Shown here one piece after another: positions 1 to 9,105 of a stretch of 60,291 nucleotides of DNA. The DNA lies in the IMG/VR virus record IMGVR_UViG_3300024346_000063, positions 1 through 60,291 of that record; one strand, 5' to 3'. The notes beneath the pieces are model-generated. The model did not search any database and was not told the origin of the DNA. It saw nothing but the letters and a program-made list of their open reading frames with translations. A program made the position numbers and the translations under genes. Position 1 is the stretch's first letter; each line of letters begins with the position of its first letter. Source of the DNA: a virus.

Positions 1-13
1 TTTAAAATTAAAA

Positions 14-93
14 ACGGAAAAAATTGAAAACATTATAAATGGATATTTATAATACGGAAAAACTTGGGAACATAAAGAAAGGGATATATAAGG
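14..93. repeat. Degenerate 40-nt tandem repeat upstream of terL
   Basis: Positions 14-33 and 54-73 match at 17 of 20 bases (both begin ACGGAAAAA and contain TTG and AACAT) and lie exactly 40 nt apart. Similarity fades into the following ATAT-rich stretch. It is in the non-coding leader before the first late gene, so a duplicated promoter or regulator-binding site is plausible. No function can be assigned from sequence alone. Confidence 0.5.
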
Positions 94-119
94 GAAAGGG
101 AAATAAAATTAAAATTATA

Positions 120-127
120 TATCTTTG
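120..127 (+). promoter_or_regulatory. Candidate -7 promoter element before terL
   Basis: TATCTTTG fits the Bacteroidota -7 consensus TAnnTTTG and lies 21 nt before the terL start codon. No convincing TTG-type -33 element is seen about 19 nt upstream, so host sigma use is uncertain. A phage-specific promoter could be in the same leader. Confidence 0.4.
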
Positions 128-148
128 ATAAGTAAATTAAACGAATAA

Positions 149-2437
149 ATGAGTGTAGTTACAAAACGATTTGACCCAAAGAGTGTTTTAAAAAATAATC
201 TAAATGTTCGTTCTAAAGTATATCATACTACAAAGAAGAACAATTACTTTGAATTTGAGATACCAGAAATTGATGGTTTTGATGCACGTAATTATTCACC
301 ATTAGTCTATCAGGAGATACCACCATTAGAGCGAGGTACATTAGCATATGATGATTTTTGGGATGAACAGGATAGGCGTTGTTTGGAGGGATATGAACCT
401 ACTATTAACGGTGTCAAATATCCACGTATAACTGGTCCACATTATTTTTATCTGAATATGCTTCAGATAATGATGTTAAAGCAAGGAGCTACACAGAAGA
501 AATTGGATTATCCATTTTACAGAGTGTTAGATCACTTGCTTTTTTTAGAGATAGAGAAAGCTGGACTGTTAGGTTACGGAATTATTATTGGTAAGGCAAG
601 ACGTATGGGATTGAGTTATATTGGTGACTGTATGACTTTATACAACTTGTTATTTTTCTTAGATGCAGAAACAGCTATTGGAGCTGGTAAGGAAGATAAG
701 GCTACAGATTTATTCAAAAAGGTTATAAAGTCTTTAGAGAATTTACGTGAGGAATATAGAGTAAGCTACAGAAAAAACAAGACAGAATTAAAGTTGTCTT
801 ATAAAATCAATGAGAACAAAGTACAGCAAGATGCTGGTATCAATTCTCAATTAACAGTGAAAACATTTTTCAGTGACCCATCAGCATTTGAGGGTGGTAG
901 TTACAAGTTCTTTATTTTTGAAGAGATAGGACTACAAGACAATTTGATAAAATCATATAAGGCGAGTGAGCCTTGTTTTATGGAGGGTGGTACTCAATTC
1001 GGAGTTCCTTTAATGTATGGAACAGGTGGAGAAGTAGATAAGGGTTCGCGTGATATGAAAATTATCTATGAGAAACCTGAAGCATACAATATGAAGAAGT
1101 TGTTTATTCCTGCATATTTATATTATCCTGGTTCTGTAGATAGTGAAGATGAGGAAGAAGACAATGTAAACTTCTTTAACCCTATTACTGGGCGTACAGA
1201 TGAAGTAGCTGCATTAAAGCATATTTTAGAGAGAAGAAAAAGAGCGAGTACATCGCGTGATGGTTATATCAAAGAGGTACAGAGTAGGCCAACGGAAGAG
1301 GCTCATTTATTTCTAAAGACATCAGGAGGGCAGTTGAATCGTATTATCTTAAACGGACAACTACAAAATCTTTATGATGGTGTTAGAGCTTACACACCTA
1401 AAAGGGGTAGATTAGAATGGGTTTATGACAAGTCTTTAAACTCTCAACTATCAAGATGTCAAACACAAAAGGAAAAAGACAAAATACATATTCTATACAA
1501 GAGTAAAGTAGATTTTATAGAAGATGAAAACGGTACTTTTTGGGAGATAGTAAAACCTATCAATACTGATGAAATGCCTTATCCAGCAGATATAGGTGGT
1601 ACAGATAGTTACGATGAGATTGTTCCTGAAGATACAGGTTCTATGGGTGCTACATTAGGGTATCGTGTTTTCAATGGAACTACTAAAGATTACAATATGC
1701 CTGTTGGATTGGTGTATGAGCGTGGTGATGCAAGTAGTGACGATACGTTCTATTCTAATTCTTTAAAGTTCTGTGTACGTTACAATATGCAGACATTAGT
1801 AGAATACTCAAAAATTCTCATTATCAATTACTTTGAAGATTGTGGAGCGCAAAAGTATCTAAAGTTAAAACCTATCTTACGTAATGAGGCTATCGCTAAT
1901 AAAGGTAGGCAGACTTATGGTGTTCACGTAAAAGGAGAAATGAAAGGTATTATTACCAGGTTATTAAAGCACGAAGTAAATCATAATACGATGAATTATT
2001 GGTTAGATTTAATTTTATTAGATTTGATAGAATATGGAGATGGTAATACGGATATAGCAATGGCTTTAGGAATGTGTTTAATTTCTAAATTGGATATGTT
2101 CGAAGAGATCACTGATGATTTAGATGGGGAATATGACGAAGGTGATGTATTACGAGATATGGAATATTACACTTTGGATAGTGCTGGTAATTTGGTAGCT
2201 GAAACTTATGGGTTAAGTCCAAGCAGTAATTCAGATATTGATATCTTTGACCCACGAAAACATCTCACCGGAGAGGAAAGAGAAAAATATCTTAACTTTA
2301 TAGCGATTAAAAAGGAAAAGATAAAGGAACAGAAAGAACAGCAACGAGAAAAGCTAAACAATTCTGAAGACCCATTTCAGAAATCAATACAAAATGAAAT
2401 CCTAAAACGAGAAAAAAATGACTTACGAACAGTTTGA
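149..2437 (+). CDS. terL: Terminase large subunit (TerL)
   Basis: DNA-packaging motor protein: an ATPase that drives DNA into the prohead plus a nuclease that cuts the concatemer. A Walker-A-like loop GKARRMGLS is at residues 148-156, a variant of the terminase RxxGxS form. Walker B FFIFEE is at 254-259. An RNase-H-like nuclease motif starts ADIGGTDSYDE with Asp481, and further acidic residues follow (DASSDD; a late DIAMALG). The C-terminal ~60 residues are charged and probably helical. At 762 residues it is long for a terminase but suits crAss-like phages. It opens the late operon behind a 148-nt leader, and its end overlaps the portal start by 20 nt. Assignment as TerL is firm; the exact loop residues are not tested. 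Confidence 0.9.
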   Translation: MSVVTKRFDPKSVLKNNLNVRSKVYHTTKKNNYFEFEIPEIDGFDARNYSPLVYQEIPPLERGTLAYDDFWDEQDRRCLEGYEPTINGVKYPRITGPHYFYLNMLQIMMLKQGATQKKLDYPFYRVLDHLLFLEIEKAGLLGYGIIIGKARRMGLSYIGDCMTLYNLLFFLDAETAIGAGKEDKATDLFKKVIKSLENLREEYRVSYRKNKTELKLSYKINENKVQQDAGINSQLTVKTFFSDPSAFEGGSYKFFIFEEIGLQDNLIKSYKASEPCFMEGGTQFGVPLMYGTGGEVDKGSRDMKIIYEKPEAYNMKKLFIPAYLYYPGSVDSEDEEEDNVNFFNPITGRTDEVAALKHILERRKRASTSRDGYIKEVQSRPTEEAHLFLKTSGGQLNRIILNGQLQNLYDGVRAYTPKRGRLEWVYDKSLNSQLSRCQTQKEKDKIHILYKSKVDFIEDENGTFWEIVKPINTDEMPYPADIGGTDSYDEIVPEDTGSMGATLGYRVFNGTTKDYNMPVGLVYERGDASSDDTFYSNSLKFCVRYNMQTLVEYSKILIINYFEDCGAQKYLKLKPILRNEAIANKGRQTYGVHVKGEMKGIITRLLKHEVNHNTMNYWLDLILLDLIEYGDGNTDIAMALGMCLISKLDMFEEITDDLDGEYDEGDVLRDMEYYTLDSAGNLVAETYGLSPSSNSDIDIFDPRKHLTGEEREKYLNFIAIKKEKIKEQKEQQREKLNNSEDPFQKSIQNEILKREKNDLRTV

Positions 2438-4706
2438 ATTGCCAAATCAAAGGATGCCAGAATCTAAATGGACAAAGAAGTTGTATTTAGAGCACGCTAA
2501 CAAAATGATTGAATATATCGGTAATGATGTTTTCACAAGACGTAATGATAGTATTTCAAAATATTACAGACGTTATTCTTGTGAACTAAGTCCGAAAGAA
2601 GTACAAGCCAATGACTCTTTAACCAAACAGTATGGTTTTGATTTAGGTGTTGAGTATATGATTTATCCATTATGTGAAATGGTAGTAGACCAATTGGTTA
2701 GTGAGTATATTTCTGTTCCTATGCGAAAGAAACTATATTCTATTAATAAATCGGCTATCAATTCAAAACTTGATGAGAAAGTTAAGTATATCAATGAAGA
2801 AATATTTAGGGCAGAGAATGAGAAGCTTGAAAACGAATTAGGTTTCATTCCTGAAACAGAAGATCCCGATATAGATTTACCTGACGATATAGAAGAATTT
2901 TTCGCTAAAGATTATAAGACCCAAGCGGAAGAAATTGGAGACGATATCATAGAACAGTTTTTAGAAGTTCTTAAAGAAAAGCGAAAAGTAAAAACCTTAC
3001 TTCAAGATTATCTTATCAGTGAGCAAGTTATAGCTACTATAGAAGAAAAAGATGGACACCCAACTATTCGCAGAGCTAAATATGATGAATGTTATATTGA
3101 TGTTAATCCAGATGAAGAGATACAAAATGACATTAATATTTTTGCATATTTCCCTTACTACACAAAGAATGAAATTCTAAACAAATACAATCTTGATACA
3201 GAGCAATTAAAAACGCTTGATGAGATATTCGCTAAAATGGAAAGTGGAAAGCTTACCAATGAACCGTTTGATTTCGGAAGAAATAATGGTGTAGATAGTG
3301 TTGGCTTTAACAATTCTAAATCTGGAGTTTCTTATAGAAACTGGTACGATACCAATAGTAGAAATAGAATACGCGTTATGAAAATGCAATGGAAGTCACG
3401 TAAAGAGATACGTGCTAAAGTGCATACTAATCAGCATACTGGCGAAGAAATTTACACACTGATAGGAAAAGATGAGAAACCAAGAGCGCGTGATGTTATT
3501 AAAAAAACTACGATAGAAGTTATTCGTGAAGTAGAAATGATAGGTCCAGAATTGGTTTTAAAATATGGGGAGTGTAAAGAGCGTTTATCTTTTATAGATA
3601 ACAAGAAGAAAGTAATGTTACCTGTTGTGAGTCTTATTGGAAGAAATACTATGTACACTGGAGAGATACGTTCTGTAGTAGCGAAAATAGAACCGCTACA
3701 AAAAATGGCTTCTGACTTACTATTTGAATTAAGACTTGCAATGAAAGCTAATGATGGGCGTATCTTAGTGTATGATACGGCTCAAACACCAAAGCAGTTT
3801 TTAGATCAAGGACCAGGAAAAGCATTAAACAGAGTATTGCATCACATCAAAAAAGATAAGATGTTATTATTCAATTCTAAAGACCATAAGTCCAGAGCTA
3901 CTTTTAATCAGTTTACAGCATTAGATTTAAGTAATAGAGGTCAGGTAAAAGACATTATGGATGCTCTTATGTTGATGGAAGATTTAGGTAGAAAATTTGT
4001 AGGTTTATCTAAAGAGCGACAAGGAGAAGTAGGGCAGTATCAAACTAAAGGTGGAACAGATAGAGCTGTACAAGCTTCTAATGCACGTACAGAAGTTTAC
4101 TTCAATCCTTTTGACGAATTTCTACAAGACCTATTAGGTAGAATGCTTATAAAATCTAAGTCTATATACAAATCAGGACAAGTATTCCAATATATATTTG
4201 GTGACTTAAAGACCAAGTTCCTTACAGTATTCCAAGAGTACTTTAATTCTGATTTAGGTATTTATTTTGGTAATAGATTTAAAGACCAAAAAGACAAACA
4301 GATTATTGATGGGGCAGCTCAACAAGCATTATCTAATGCTTCAGATAAAGAACTAATATTAGATTTGATAAATGTACTTCAGGGAGAAAGTGCATCAGAG
4401 AGTAAAGCTATTTTAGAGAAAGGATTGAGTACTTTCCAAAAGTTACAAGCTGAAAATGCAAAAGCAGCACAAGCCGCTGAAGAAGCTAAGATGGCTCATG
4501 AAATGGCTATTGAAGATAAGATAGATGAAAGAGGAAGAGAGAAAAACATCAACAATATTGAGGTTGCTCAAATCTATGCAGACAATAAAACGTTTAATGA
4601 TACTCAAAAAATCAATTCACAAGAAGTACAAACTCTTGCTAAATTAAGTGTAGACCAATTAAAAGCAGAGAAAGATAGTATCGCTAAAGAGAAGAAAAGT
4701 GAATAG
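2418..4706 (+). CDS. Portal protein
   Basis: Portal ring subunit at the unique capsid vertex, through which DNA is packaged and ejected. The call rests on position directly after TerL and before scaffold and capsid, on length (762 residues), and on portal-like architecture: a mixed alpha/beta N-terminal body, a central region with PLQKMASDLLFELRLAMKAN and VGLSKERQGEVGQYQ, and a long Lys/Gln/Ala-rich coiled-coil tail from about residue 655 to the end that could form the barrel or tail-interacting part. The start overlaps terL by 20 nt, which implies translational coupling. No simple motif proves portal function. Its identical length to TerL is coincidental. Confidence 0.8.
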   Translation: MTYEQFELPNQRMPESKWTKKLYLEHANKMIEYIGNDVFTRRNDSISKYYRRYSCELSPKEVQANDSLTKQYGFDLGVEYMIYPLCEMVVDQLVSEYISVPMRKKLYSINKSAINSKLDEKVKYINEEIFRAENEKLENELGFIPETEDPDIDLPDDIEEFFAKDYKTQAEEIGDDIIEQFLEVLKEKRKVKTLLQDYLISEQVIATIEEKDGHPTIRRAKYDECYIDVNPDEEIQNDINIFAYFPYYTKNEILNKYNLDTEQLKTLDEIFAKMESGKLTNEPFDFGRNNGVDSVGFNNSKSGVSYRNWYDTNSRNRIRVMKMQWKSRKEIRAKVHTNQHTGEEIYTLIGKDEKPRARDVIKKTTIEVIREVEMIGPELVLKYGECKERLSFIDNKKKVMLPVVSLIGRNTMYTGEIRSVVAKIEPLQKMASDLLFELRLAMKANDGRILVYDTAQTPKQFLDQGPGKALNRVLHHIKKDKMLLFNSKDHKSRATFNQFTALDLSNRGQVKDIMDALMLMEDLGRKFVGLSKERQGEVGQYQTKGGTDRAVQASNARTEVYFNPFDEFLQDLLGRMLIKSKSIYKSGQVFQYIFGDLKTKFLTVFQEYFNSDLGIYFGNRFKDQKDKQIIDGAAQQALSNASDKELILDLINVLQGESASESKAILEKGLSTFQKLQAENAKAAQAAEEAKMAHEMAIEDKIDERGREKNINNIEVAQIYADNKTFNDTQKINSQEVQTLAKLSVDQLKAEKDSIAKEKKSE

Positions 4707-4718
4707 TTAAATATTTGC

Positions 4719-4726
4719 TACATTTG
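4719..4726 (+). promoter_or_regulatory. Candidate -7 promoter element before scaffold gene
   Basis: TACATTTG matches TAnnTTTG in the 50-nt gap between portal and scaffold genes, 30 nt before the start codon. No clear -33 TTG is present. A separate promoter would allow extra expression of scaffold and capsid. Confidence 0.4.
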
Positions 4727-4730
4727 TTAT

Positions 4731-4747
4731 AAATAAAAATCAGAAAA
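4731..4747 (+). repeat. 17-nt leader motif, copy 1
   Basis: AAATAAAAATCAGAAAA occurs here, ending 9 nt before the scaffold ATG, and again at 7613-7629, ending 3 nt before the gene after the capsid. Such A-rich, SD-less leaders are usual in Bacteroidota. Exact sharing of 17 nt suggests a common translation-initiation or RNA-processing signal. Confidence 0.5.
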
Positions 4748-4756
4748 ACAAAAATT

Positions 4757-5728
4757 ATGGACCCAAACAACATTCAATTAGAAGAAGGACATTTCCAAAA
4801 AGAAAATGATGCCCTTGAAAATGAGTTTAAAGAGCAATTTGAACAAAAGAACGTTCCTTACACTGGAGGTATTAATCCTGACGATAAAGATATTGATGCA
4901 GCTGATGAACCGAATGGTGATGAAATCGTTGACTTTAAGTATGATGATGCTTTAGCACAAGAGGAAGCAGAAGAATTGGCAGAATTAAATATGAAATTAG
5001 GTTCTGACTTTAAGACTTTAAACGAACTTAAATCAAGTCTAAAAACTGCAGATACTAAAGATGAGCAAACAAGTATTGATAGAGAGAAACGTTATATCAC
5101 TTATTTCAAAGACCTTTTAAACGAATCAAAGTATAATGATTTGCAATTAGTTACAGAAGATAAGAGGATAGCCGCTATTAATAATAACGAAGACCCTAAC
5201 GATCCTTTTGTAAAAGAACGTATTGAGGAAGAAGTGGAAACATTAAGCAATAGTGGTATGATGCAATATGCAGCAAAAGCTATTAAAGATAGTTTACGAA
5301 ATTCTTTAAAAGAAAAAGAAACAGTAGTGAACGCTTATGAAAATGGAAAACAATTAAGTGAGAAAGAAAAAGCTGATGCTTTTAAACAGAACTTGCAAGA
5401 AGGATTGAATGACATTTACAAACAAGGAAAATTTTTAGGTGTACAACCTACAAAAGAAGATATGATTAATATCTATAAAGATATTAGCAAAAACAAACAT
5501 ATTGAACATTTGAAAGCAAATCCAAAAGATGCTGTCGAGTTTGCGTTATTTAAGAAATATCGTGAGGTAATCATGAAAAACTTAGAGAAACCAAACTTTA
5601 ATGCTGGAGTTCAGAGCGCTCTAAACGAGTTAGGAATGTCAAGTTCTGAACCAGGCAAATCAGGGGGCGACACCTCCAAAAACAGCGATGATGGCGAGCT
5701 TAGTTTTTTACAAAGGTTTGCAAAATAA
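4757..5728 (+). CDS. Putative capsid scaffold protein
   Basis: Acidic, strongly helical 323-residue protein between portal and major capsid genes, the usual place for the internal scaffold of HK97-type proheads. The first ~110 residues are Asp/Glu-rich (for example DDKDIDAADEPNGDE and EEAEELAELN). The middle is helical and charged. Residues about 296-315 are a flexible Ser/Gly/Asp linker, and the C-terminus is short and basic (SFLQRFAK), as in scaffolds whose basic tail docks on the capsid protein. No protease motif is visible here. The role is inferred from position and composition. Confidence 0.65.
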   Translation: MDPNNIQLEEGHFQKENDALENEFKEQFEQKNVPYTGGINPDDKDIDAADEPNGDEIVDFKYDDALAQEEAEELAELNMKLGSDFKTLNELKSSLKTADTKDEQTSIDREKRYITYFKDLLNESKYNDLQLVTEDKRIAAINNNEDPNDPFVKERIEEEVETLSNSGMMQYAAKAIKDSLRNSLKEKETVVNAYENGKQLSEKEKADAFKQNLQEGLNDIYKQGKFLGVQPTKEDMINIYKDISKNKHIEHLKANPKDAVEFALFKKYREVIMKNLEKPNFNAGVQSALNELGMSSSEPGKSGGDTSKNSDDGELSFLQRFAK

Positions 5729-5749
5729 ACGGTAGGCAAAGCTAACCGT
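5729..5749 (+). promoter_or_regulatory. Hairpin in the leader of the capsid gene
   Basis: ACGGT (5729-5733) pairs with ACCGT (5745-5749); with an inner GGC/GCT pairing it forms a short hairpin with an AAA loop directly after the scaffold stop codon. A weak TCTTTT run follows several bases later. It could attenuate transcription, protect the capsid mRNA or be chance. It starts the 137-nt non-coding leader of the capsid gene. Confidence 0.35.
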
Positions 5750-5865
5750 AGCAAATCTTTTAAAATTCAAAGAATGTAAGATATGAGGTGCCATTCCTAA
5801 AGGCAAAGCTATTAGGGATTAAACCATTTTTAAAAACAATTTATAAACCCTTTAAAAATTTAAAA

Positions 5866-7563
5866 ATGGGAACATTATTAAGAGGTATTAGCGAGAGATT
5901 TAATCCGCAAATACACACTGAAGATAAGTCTTTGACCGTTAATATGGCAAAGCATATGGAAATCAAAAATAAATCTTTTGATTTATTCGCAACTAAAAAC
6001 AAATTCATCTCCTGGCTTTATGCTACAGGTCGTGTGAATATGGGTGCTCAAAATGGAAAAGTAATGAAAGCTTCTAATAGCATTCATGATAATGCTTTTC
6101 GTATAGCTTATAAAGGCTCTTTGTTTATCCCTGCTTATTCTTGGGGGAAAGCTACTTTCTCTACATCAAAAGCAGAACTTGCATCTATTATTGATATGAC
6201 AGCATCAGGTGCTGGTGTAACTTATGGAACTGGAGTTGCTGTAGCAGCTGATATTTCACATAACGTATTATGTGCTATATCTGTAATGCATGACCCTGCT
6301 AACAATATATTTGGTGACAAGTATAATGAAGGTGATGTTATTGCTTTAGGAAATTACTTGGGAACAAGTATTATCGTTGCTGGAGATATTGGACCAGATG
6401 GTGGTTCAAAAAAAGCTGCAAGTGGAGATCACTATGTAGTTTATGGTAAAGTAAGTTCTAAATCAGGACTTTTTGATGCGGATCATTTAGCAGCCGGAGA
6501 ATTATTAAGTGAAGCTGGTAACAGATTTGGTGAAGGTTCTGAAAGAGGTTTCCAAAGAGAAAGACGTACTAAATGGAGAATTAACTATTCTTTTATTTCA
6601 AGAGCTACGTTGACTATTACTGGTTCAGCTTTAAATCAAAAAGTTGCGATTATCTATAACGATGAAACTAAAGCCACTATGTGGGAATTAGAAGCTGTTA
6701 TGGACTTACGTGAGAAACACGCTATTGATATGGAAATGGGTGCTCGTCATTCAAGAATGTCAATGGACCCAAGTTCTCATTCATGGTACGAAAATTACGG
6801 TACTAACTTACTTACATTAGAAGGTTTCACTTCTTCTATGGGTATTGTTGCTCCTGTAGTTGGTGATGGTTGGATTCCTCAATTAGAGGATAGTTTCACT
6901 ATTGGTTATGATCCTAACAATGATTTAGATATCGCTGTTATTGAATTGTTCATTACTATTCTTGCTCAAAGAGCTCCGAATGGTTCTACTGGAAATACGT
7001 TTGTTATTTTAGGAGATAAGTTAGCTCATATCAAGATTGATAAAGCGCTTAAATTACTTATTGGTTTCTCACAACCAGGAGTTACTTCTACTAACAATAC
7101 CAGAATGGTATTTAACGAAAGAACAGGAACTTCAAATAAAGTTGGTTTCACTATTGATAAGTACACGTACTTAGAGAATGATATTATCTTTATTGAAGAT
7201 GAATTATCTAACCACCCAGCCTTTGCACCACAAAATGGTGGTATCATAGGTACTGGAACAATGTATGTGCTTAATGCATCTATGGTAAACGGTGTTTCTA
7301 ACATTGACTTGTTAGCTCGTAACGATAGAGAATTGAGAGCAAAATATATTGATGGTATGCACTCATTAGATGCATCAAGAAACAACTCTTCTGTTGCTTT
7401 TAGTGGATTTGATGGTGGTCGTTTTGACTTATTAAGTGAAGTATTACCAATTATATACTCAACTGAAAGTTGTGGTATCATAAAAGCAACTGCGAAGTTT
7501 GCTGGTGGTGCTTTACAAGCTGAAGCTGTAGCCAGTGAGAAAGCTGCTGTTTGGCATTATTAG
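5866..7563 (+). CDS. Major capsid protein (HK97-fold, crAss-like)
   Basis: Main shell protein. The ATG at 5866 is chosen because it follows an A-rich leader and gives MGTLLRGISERFNPQI. An in-frame GTG at 5788 would add 26 Lys/Phe-rich residues that look like non-coding leader. The 565-residue product follows the scaffold gene, the usual HK97-type order. It contains capsid-like beta-rich segments and a region of charged residues around GERFGEGSERGFQRERRTKW in abridged form (GFQRERRTKW is the core), resembling crAss-like major capsid proteins as remembered. A strong hairpin follows the stop codon, consistent with a heavily expressed message. No searched alignment supports the family call, but context makes another role unlikely. 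Confidence 0.85.
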   Translation: MGTLLRGISERFNPQIHTEDKSLTVNMAKHMEIKNKSFDLFATKNKFISWLYATGRVNMGAQNGKVMKASNSIHDNAFRIAYKGSLFIPAYSWGKATFSTSKAELASIIDMTASGAGVTYGTGVAVAADISHNVLCAISVMHDPANNIFGDKYNEGDVIALGNYLGTSIIVAGDIGPDGGSKKAASGDHYVVYGKVSSKSGLFDADHLAAGELLSEAGNRFGEGSERGFQRERRTKWRINYSFISRATLTITGSALNQKVAIIYNDETKATMWELEAVMDLREKHAIDMEMGARHSRMSMDPSSHSWYENYGTNLLTLEGFTSSMGIVAPVVGDGWIPQLEDSFTIGYDPNNDLDIAVIELFITILAQRAPNGSTGNTFVILGDKLAHIKIDKALKLLIGFSQPGVTSTNNTRMVFNERTGTSNKVGFTIDKYTYLENDIIFIEDELSNHPAFAPQNGGIIGTGTMYVLNASMVNGVSNIDLLARNDRELRAKYIDGMHSLDASRNNSSVAFSGFDGGRFDLLSEVLPIIYSTESCGIIKATAKFAGGALQAEAVASEKAAVWHY

Positions 7564-7577
7564 AATACCTTTGGATA

Positions 7578-7599
7578 AGGGGAGCAATACTGCTCCCCT
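7578..7599 (+). terminator. Hairpin after capsid gene
   Basis: A perfect 9-bp stem, AGGGGAGCA with TGCTCCCCT around a 4-nt loop ATAC, lies 14 nt after the capsid stop. The downstream sequence is T-rich (CATTCATTT) without a true T-run. It may be a weak terminator or an mRNA 3'-end stabiliser letting capsid transcripts outnumber the downstream ones. Confidence 0.6.
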
Positions 7600-7612
7600 C
7601 ATTCATTTAATT

Positions 7613-7629
7613 AAATAAAAATCAGAAAA
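7613..7629 (+). repeat. 17-nt leader motif, copy 2
   Basis: Exact second copy of the 4731-4747 motif, placed just before the ATG at 7633. Both copies precede head-gene start codons, which argues for a shared initiation or processing role. Confidence 0.5.
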
Positions 7630-7632
7630 CAA

Positions 7633-8448
7633 ATGGAAAATTTAGAAGAAAAGATTAGAAAGCCGCAAGCGTGGCACACTATTGACATTAAAGGGAAATG
7701 GAAATTAGTCTACAGAGTAGGGAACAGTCAAGGTTCATCTGCTTTTGGTGGATATCATTTAGGAACTTATTCAAATCCTTTCAATGGACAGAAAACATTT
7801 TTAAGAAATGTTGATAACCAAGCGTTACAAGGAATAATGATAGACAAGATTGTCAGAATATTAAAGCCAGAAGAAAATGAAAATGAAAAGCTTTTAATAA
7901 GTTGGTTATTATGTCACCCTGAAGTTGCAGTATCTGGAGTTCCTGATTTAGATGCTAAAATTTTAGCAAAAAAAGTAACAGGAAAATTAACATTGACTTA
8001 TACTGACTACGAAGAAGTAGGAAGATTAGAACAAGAAGATTACATAGATAAGTTGGTAGGTCTTTTAAGTTTAGATGGAGGTACTAAAGCAATCTCATTG
8101 ACTAAACTTAGATACATTATGGCTCATCTTAATTTAACATATAGGGTTCCAAGATTTGATTCTGAAACAGAGAAAAAATCATTGCGTTCTATGTTAAAAG
8201 CATATGCAAGAAATTCTATGTCTAATGCTAAAGCTGTTAATCAAGCTATAAAGCATATAGATATGGCACAAGACACTTATGAATTTAAAGAAATGGTACG
8301 CTTGAAAGTTATCGAGTTTGTATCAGGAGTATATAGATTCAATAATACACCTATTGGTGGTTCACAAGAAGCTGTTACAAATTTCTTTGATTCGCATCCA
8401 GAAGTTAAAACAGAAATCTTAACATTATTGTACAAACAATTAACATAA
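7633..8448 (+). CDS. Head-associated protein of unknown function
   Basis: A 271-residue soluble protein following the capsid gene. The N-terminus has HTIDIKGKWKLVYRVG and then a Gly/Ser-rich stretch GSSAFGGYHLGTYSNPFNG. The remainder is mixed helical, with the phrase KLLISWLLCHPEV. The gene lies 6 nt before the next one and belongs to the connector block. Crassvirales often have a conserved gene at this position; candidate roles are a capsid auxiliary, a decoration protein or a head-vertex protein. No catalytic motif, signal peptide or membrane segment is seen. Confidence 0.55.
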   Translation: MENLEEKIRKPQAWHTIDIKGKWKLVYRVGNSQGSSAFGGYHLGTYSNPFNGQKTFLRNVDNQALQGIMIDKIVRILKPEENENEKLLISWLLCHPEVAVSGVPDLDAKILAKKVTGKLTLTYTDYEEVGRLEQEDYIDKLVGLLSLDGGTKAISLTKLRYIMAHLNLTYRVPRFDSETEKKSLRSMLKAYARNSMSNAKAVNQAIKHIDMAQDTYEFKEMVRLKVIEFVSGVYRFNNTPIGGSQEAVTNFFDSHPEVKTEILTLLYKQLT

Positions 8449-8454
8449 TTTATT

Positions 8455-9105
8455 ATGGCTTATACAGTAGATTATCTTTATAAAAAAGTATTAGATGGAA
8501 CTGATAAGATTGGTTCTGATTTTTTTACCATTCCTTATGTAATGAGTAAATTAGAAGCGGCTACATATGGCTTCATAGGAGAAACGATAAAGTATGTGGA
8601 GAATACCCAAGAAATAAGAGATGATTTATCAACACTGTATAAGCCTTTTAAATTACCTGTAGTACAAGATAGTGAAAACCCTGATTTTAAAGTTGTAGCA
8701 ACGCCTAAAGACTATGTTCATTTACTTACTGCTAAAGTAGTAGATGCTGATGTTCAAGTAAGAGAAACTACATTGATAAGAAATGGTCAAGACGAAATTT
8801 ACACTATAGACCCTGACACTAAACCAAGTGCCGAATATCCATTGCTTTCAGTATATGCTAATTACTTTAAGATATTATCACCTGGCAATCCAACTCATTT
8901 ACAAGGAGCTTATATTAAGAAACCTACTTTTGGGAAGTTTGGGCCACAAGATGATATAGAAACTGAAATTGCAGTAGACTTACCAGACAACTCAACAGAG
9001 AAAGTTATAAAGATACTTATCAAAGATATTTTTGTATCGACTGCTGACCCAAGAGCTGAATTAGGTTTTAAAAATGAAGAAACATATAGACATAGACGTA
9101 ACTAA
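8455..9105 (+). CDS. Putative head-tail connector/ring protein
   Basis: A 216-residue protein with helical N-terminus (VDYLYKKVLDGTDKIGSD) and a conserved-looking C-terminus with DLPDNSTEKVIKILIKDI and STADPRAELGFKNEETYRHR. I recall that ending in structural proteins encoded after the capsid in Bacteroidota phages, where such genes encode ring or adaptor proteins between portal and tail. Its stop overlaps the next start by one base (TAATG), implying coupled translation. The ring role is inferred from location and this resemblance. Confidence 0.6.
   Translation: MAYTVDYLYKKVLDGTDKIGSDFFTIPYVMSKLEAATYGFIGETIKYVENTQEIRDDLSTLYKPFKLPVVQDSENPDFKVVATPKDYVHLLTAKVVDADVQVRETTLIRNGQDEIYTIDPDTKPSAEYPLLSVYANYFKILSPGNPTHLQGAYIKKPTFGKFGPQDDIETEIAVDLPDNSTEKVIKILIKDIFVSTADPRAELGFKNEETYRHRRN

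Noticed and set aside
7026-7481. 151-residue antisense frame in the capsid gene
   Set aside because: It lies wholly inside a confident capsid coding region on the opposite strand; no leader, neighbour or family resemblance supports it.
7566-7573. TACCTTTG after the capsid stop as a promoter
   Set aside because: It fits TAnnTTTG, but lies before the hairpin at 7578-7599 with no -33 element, so a chance match is likelier.
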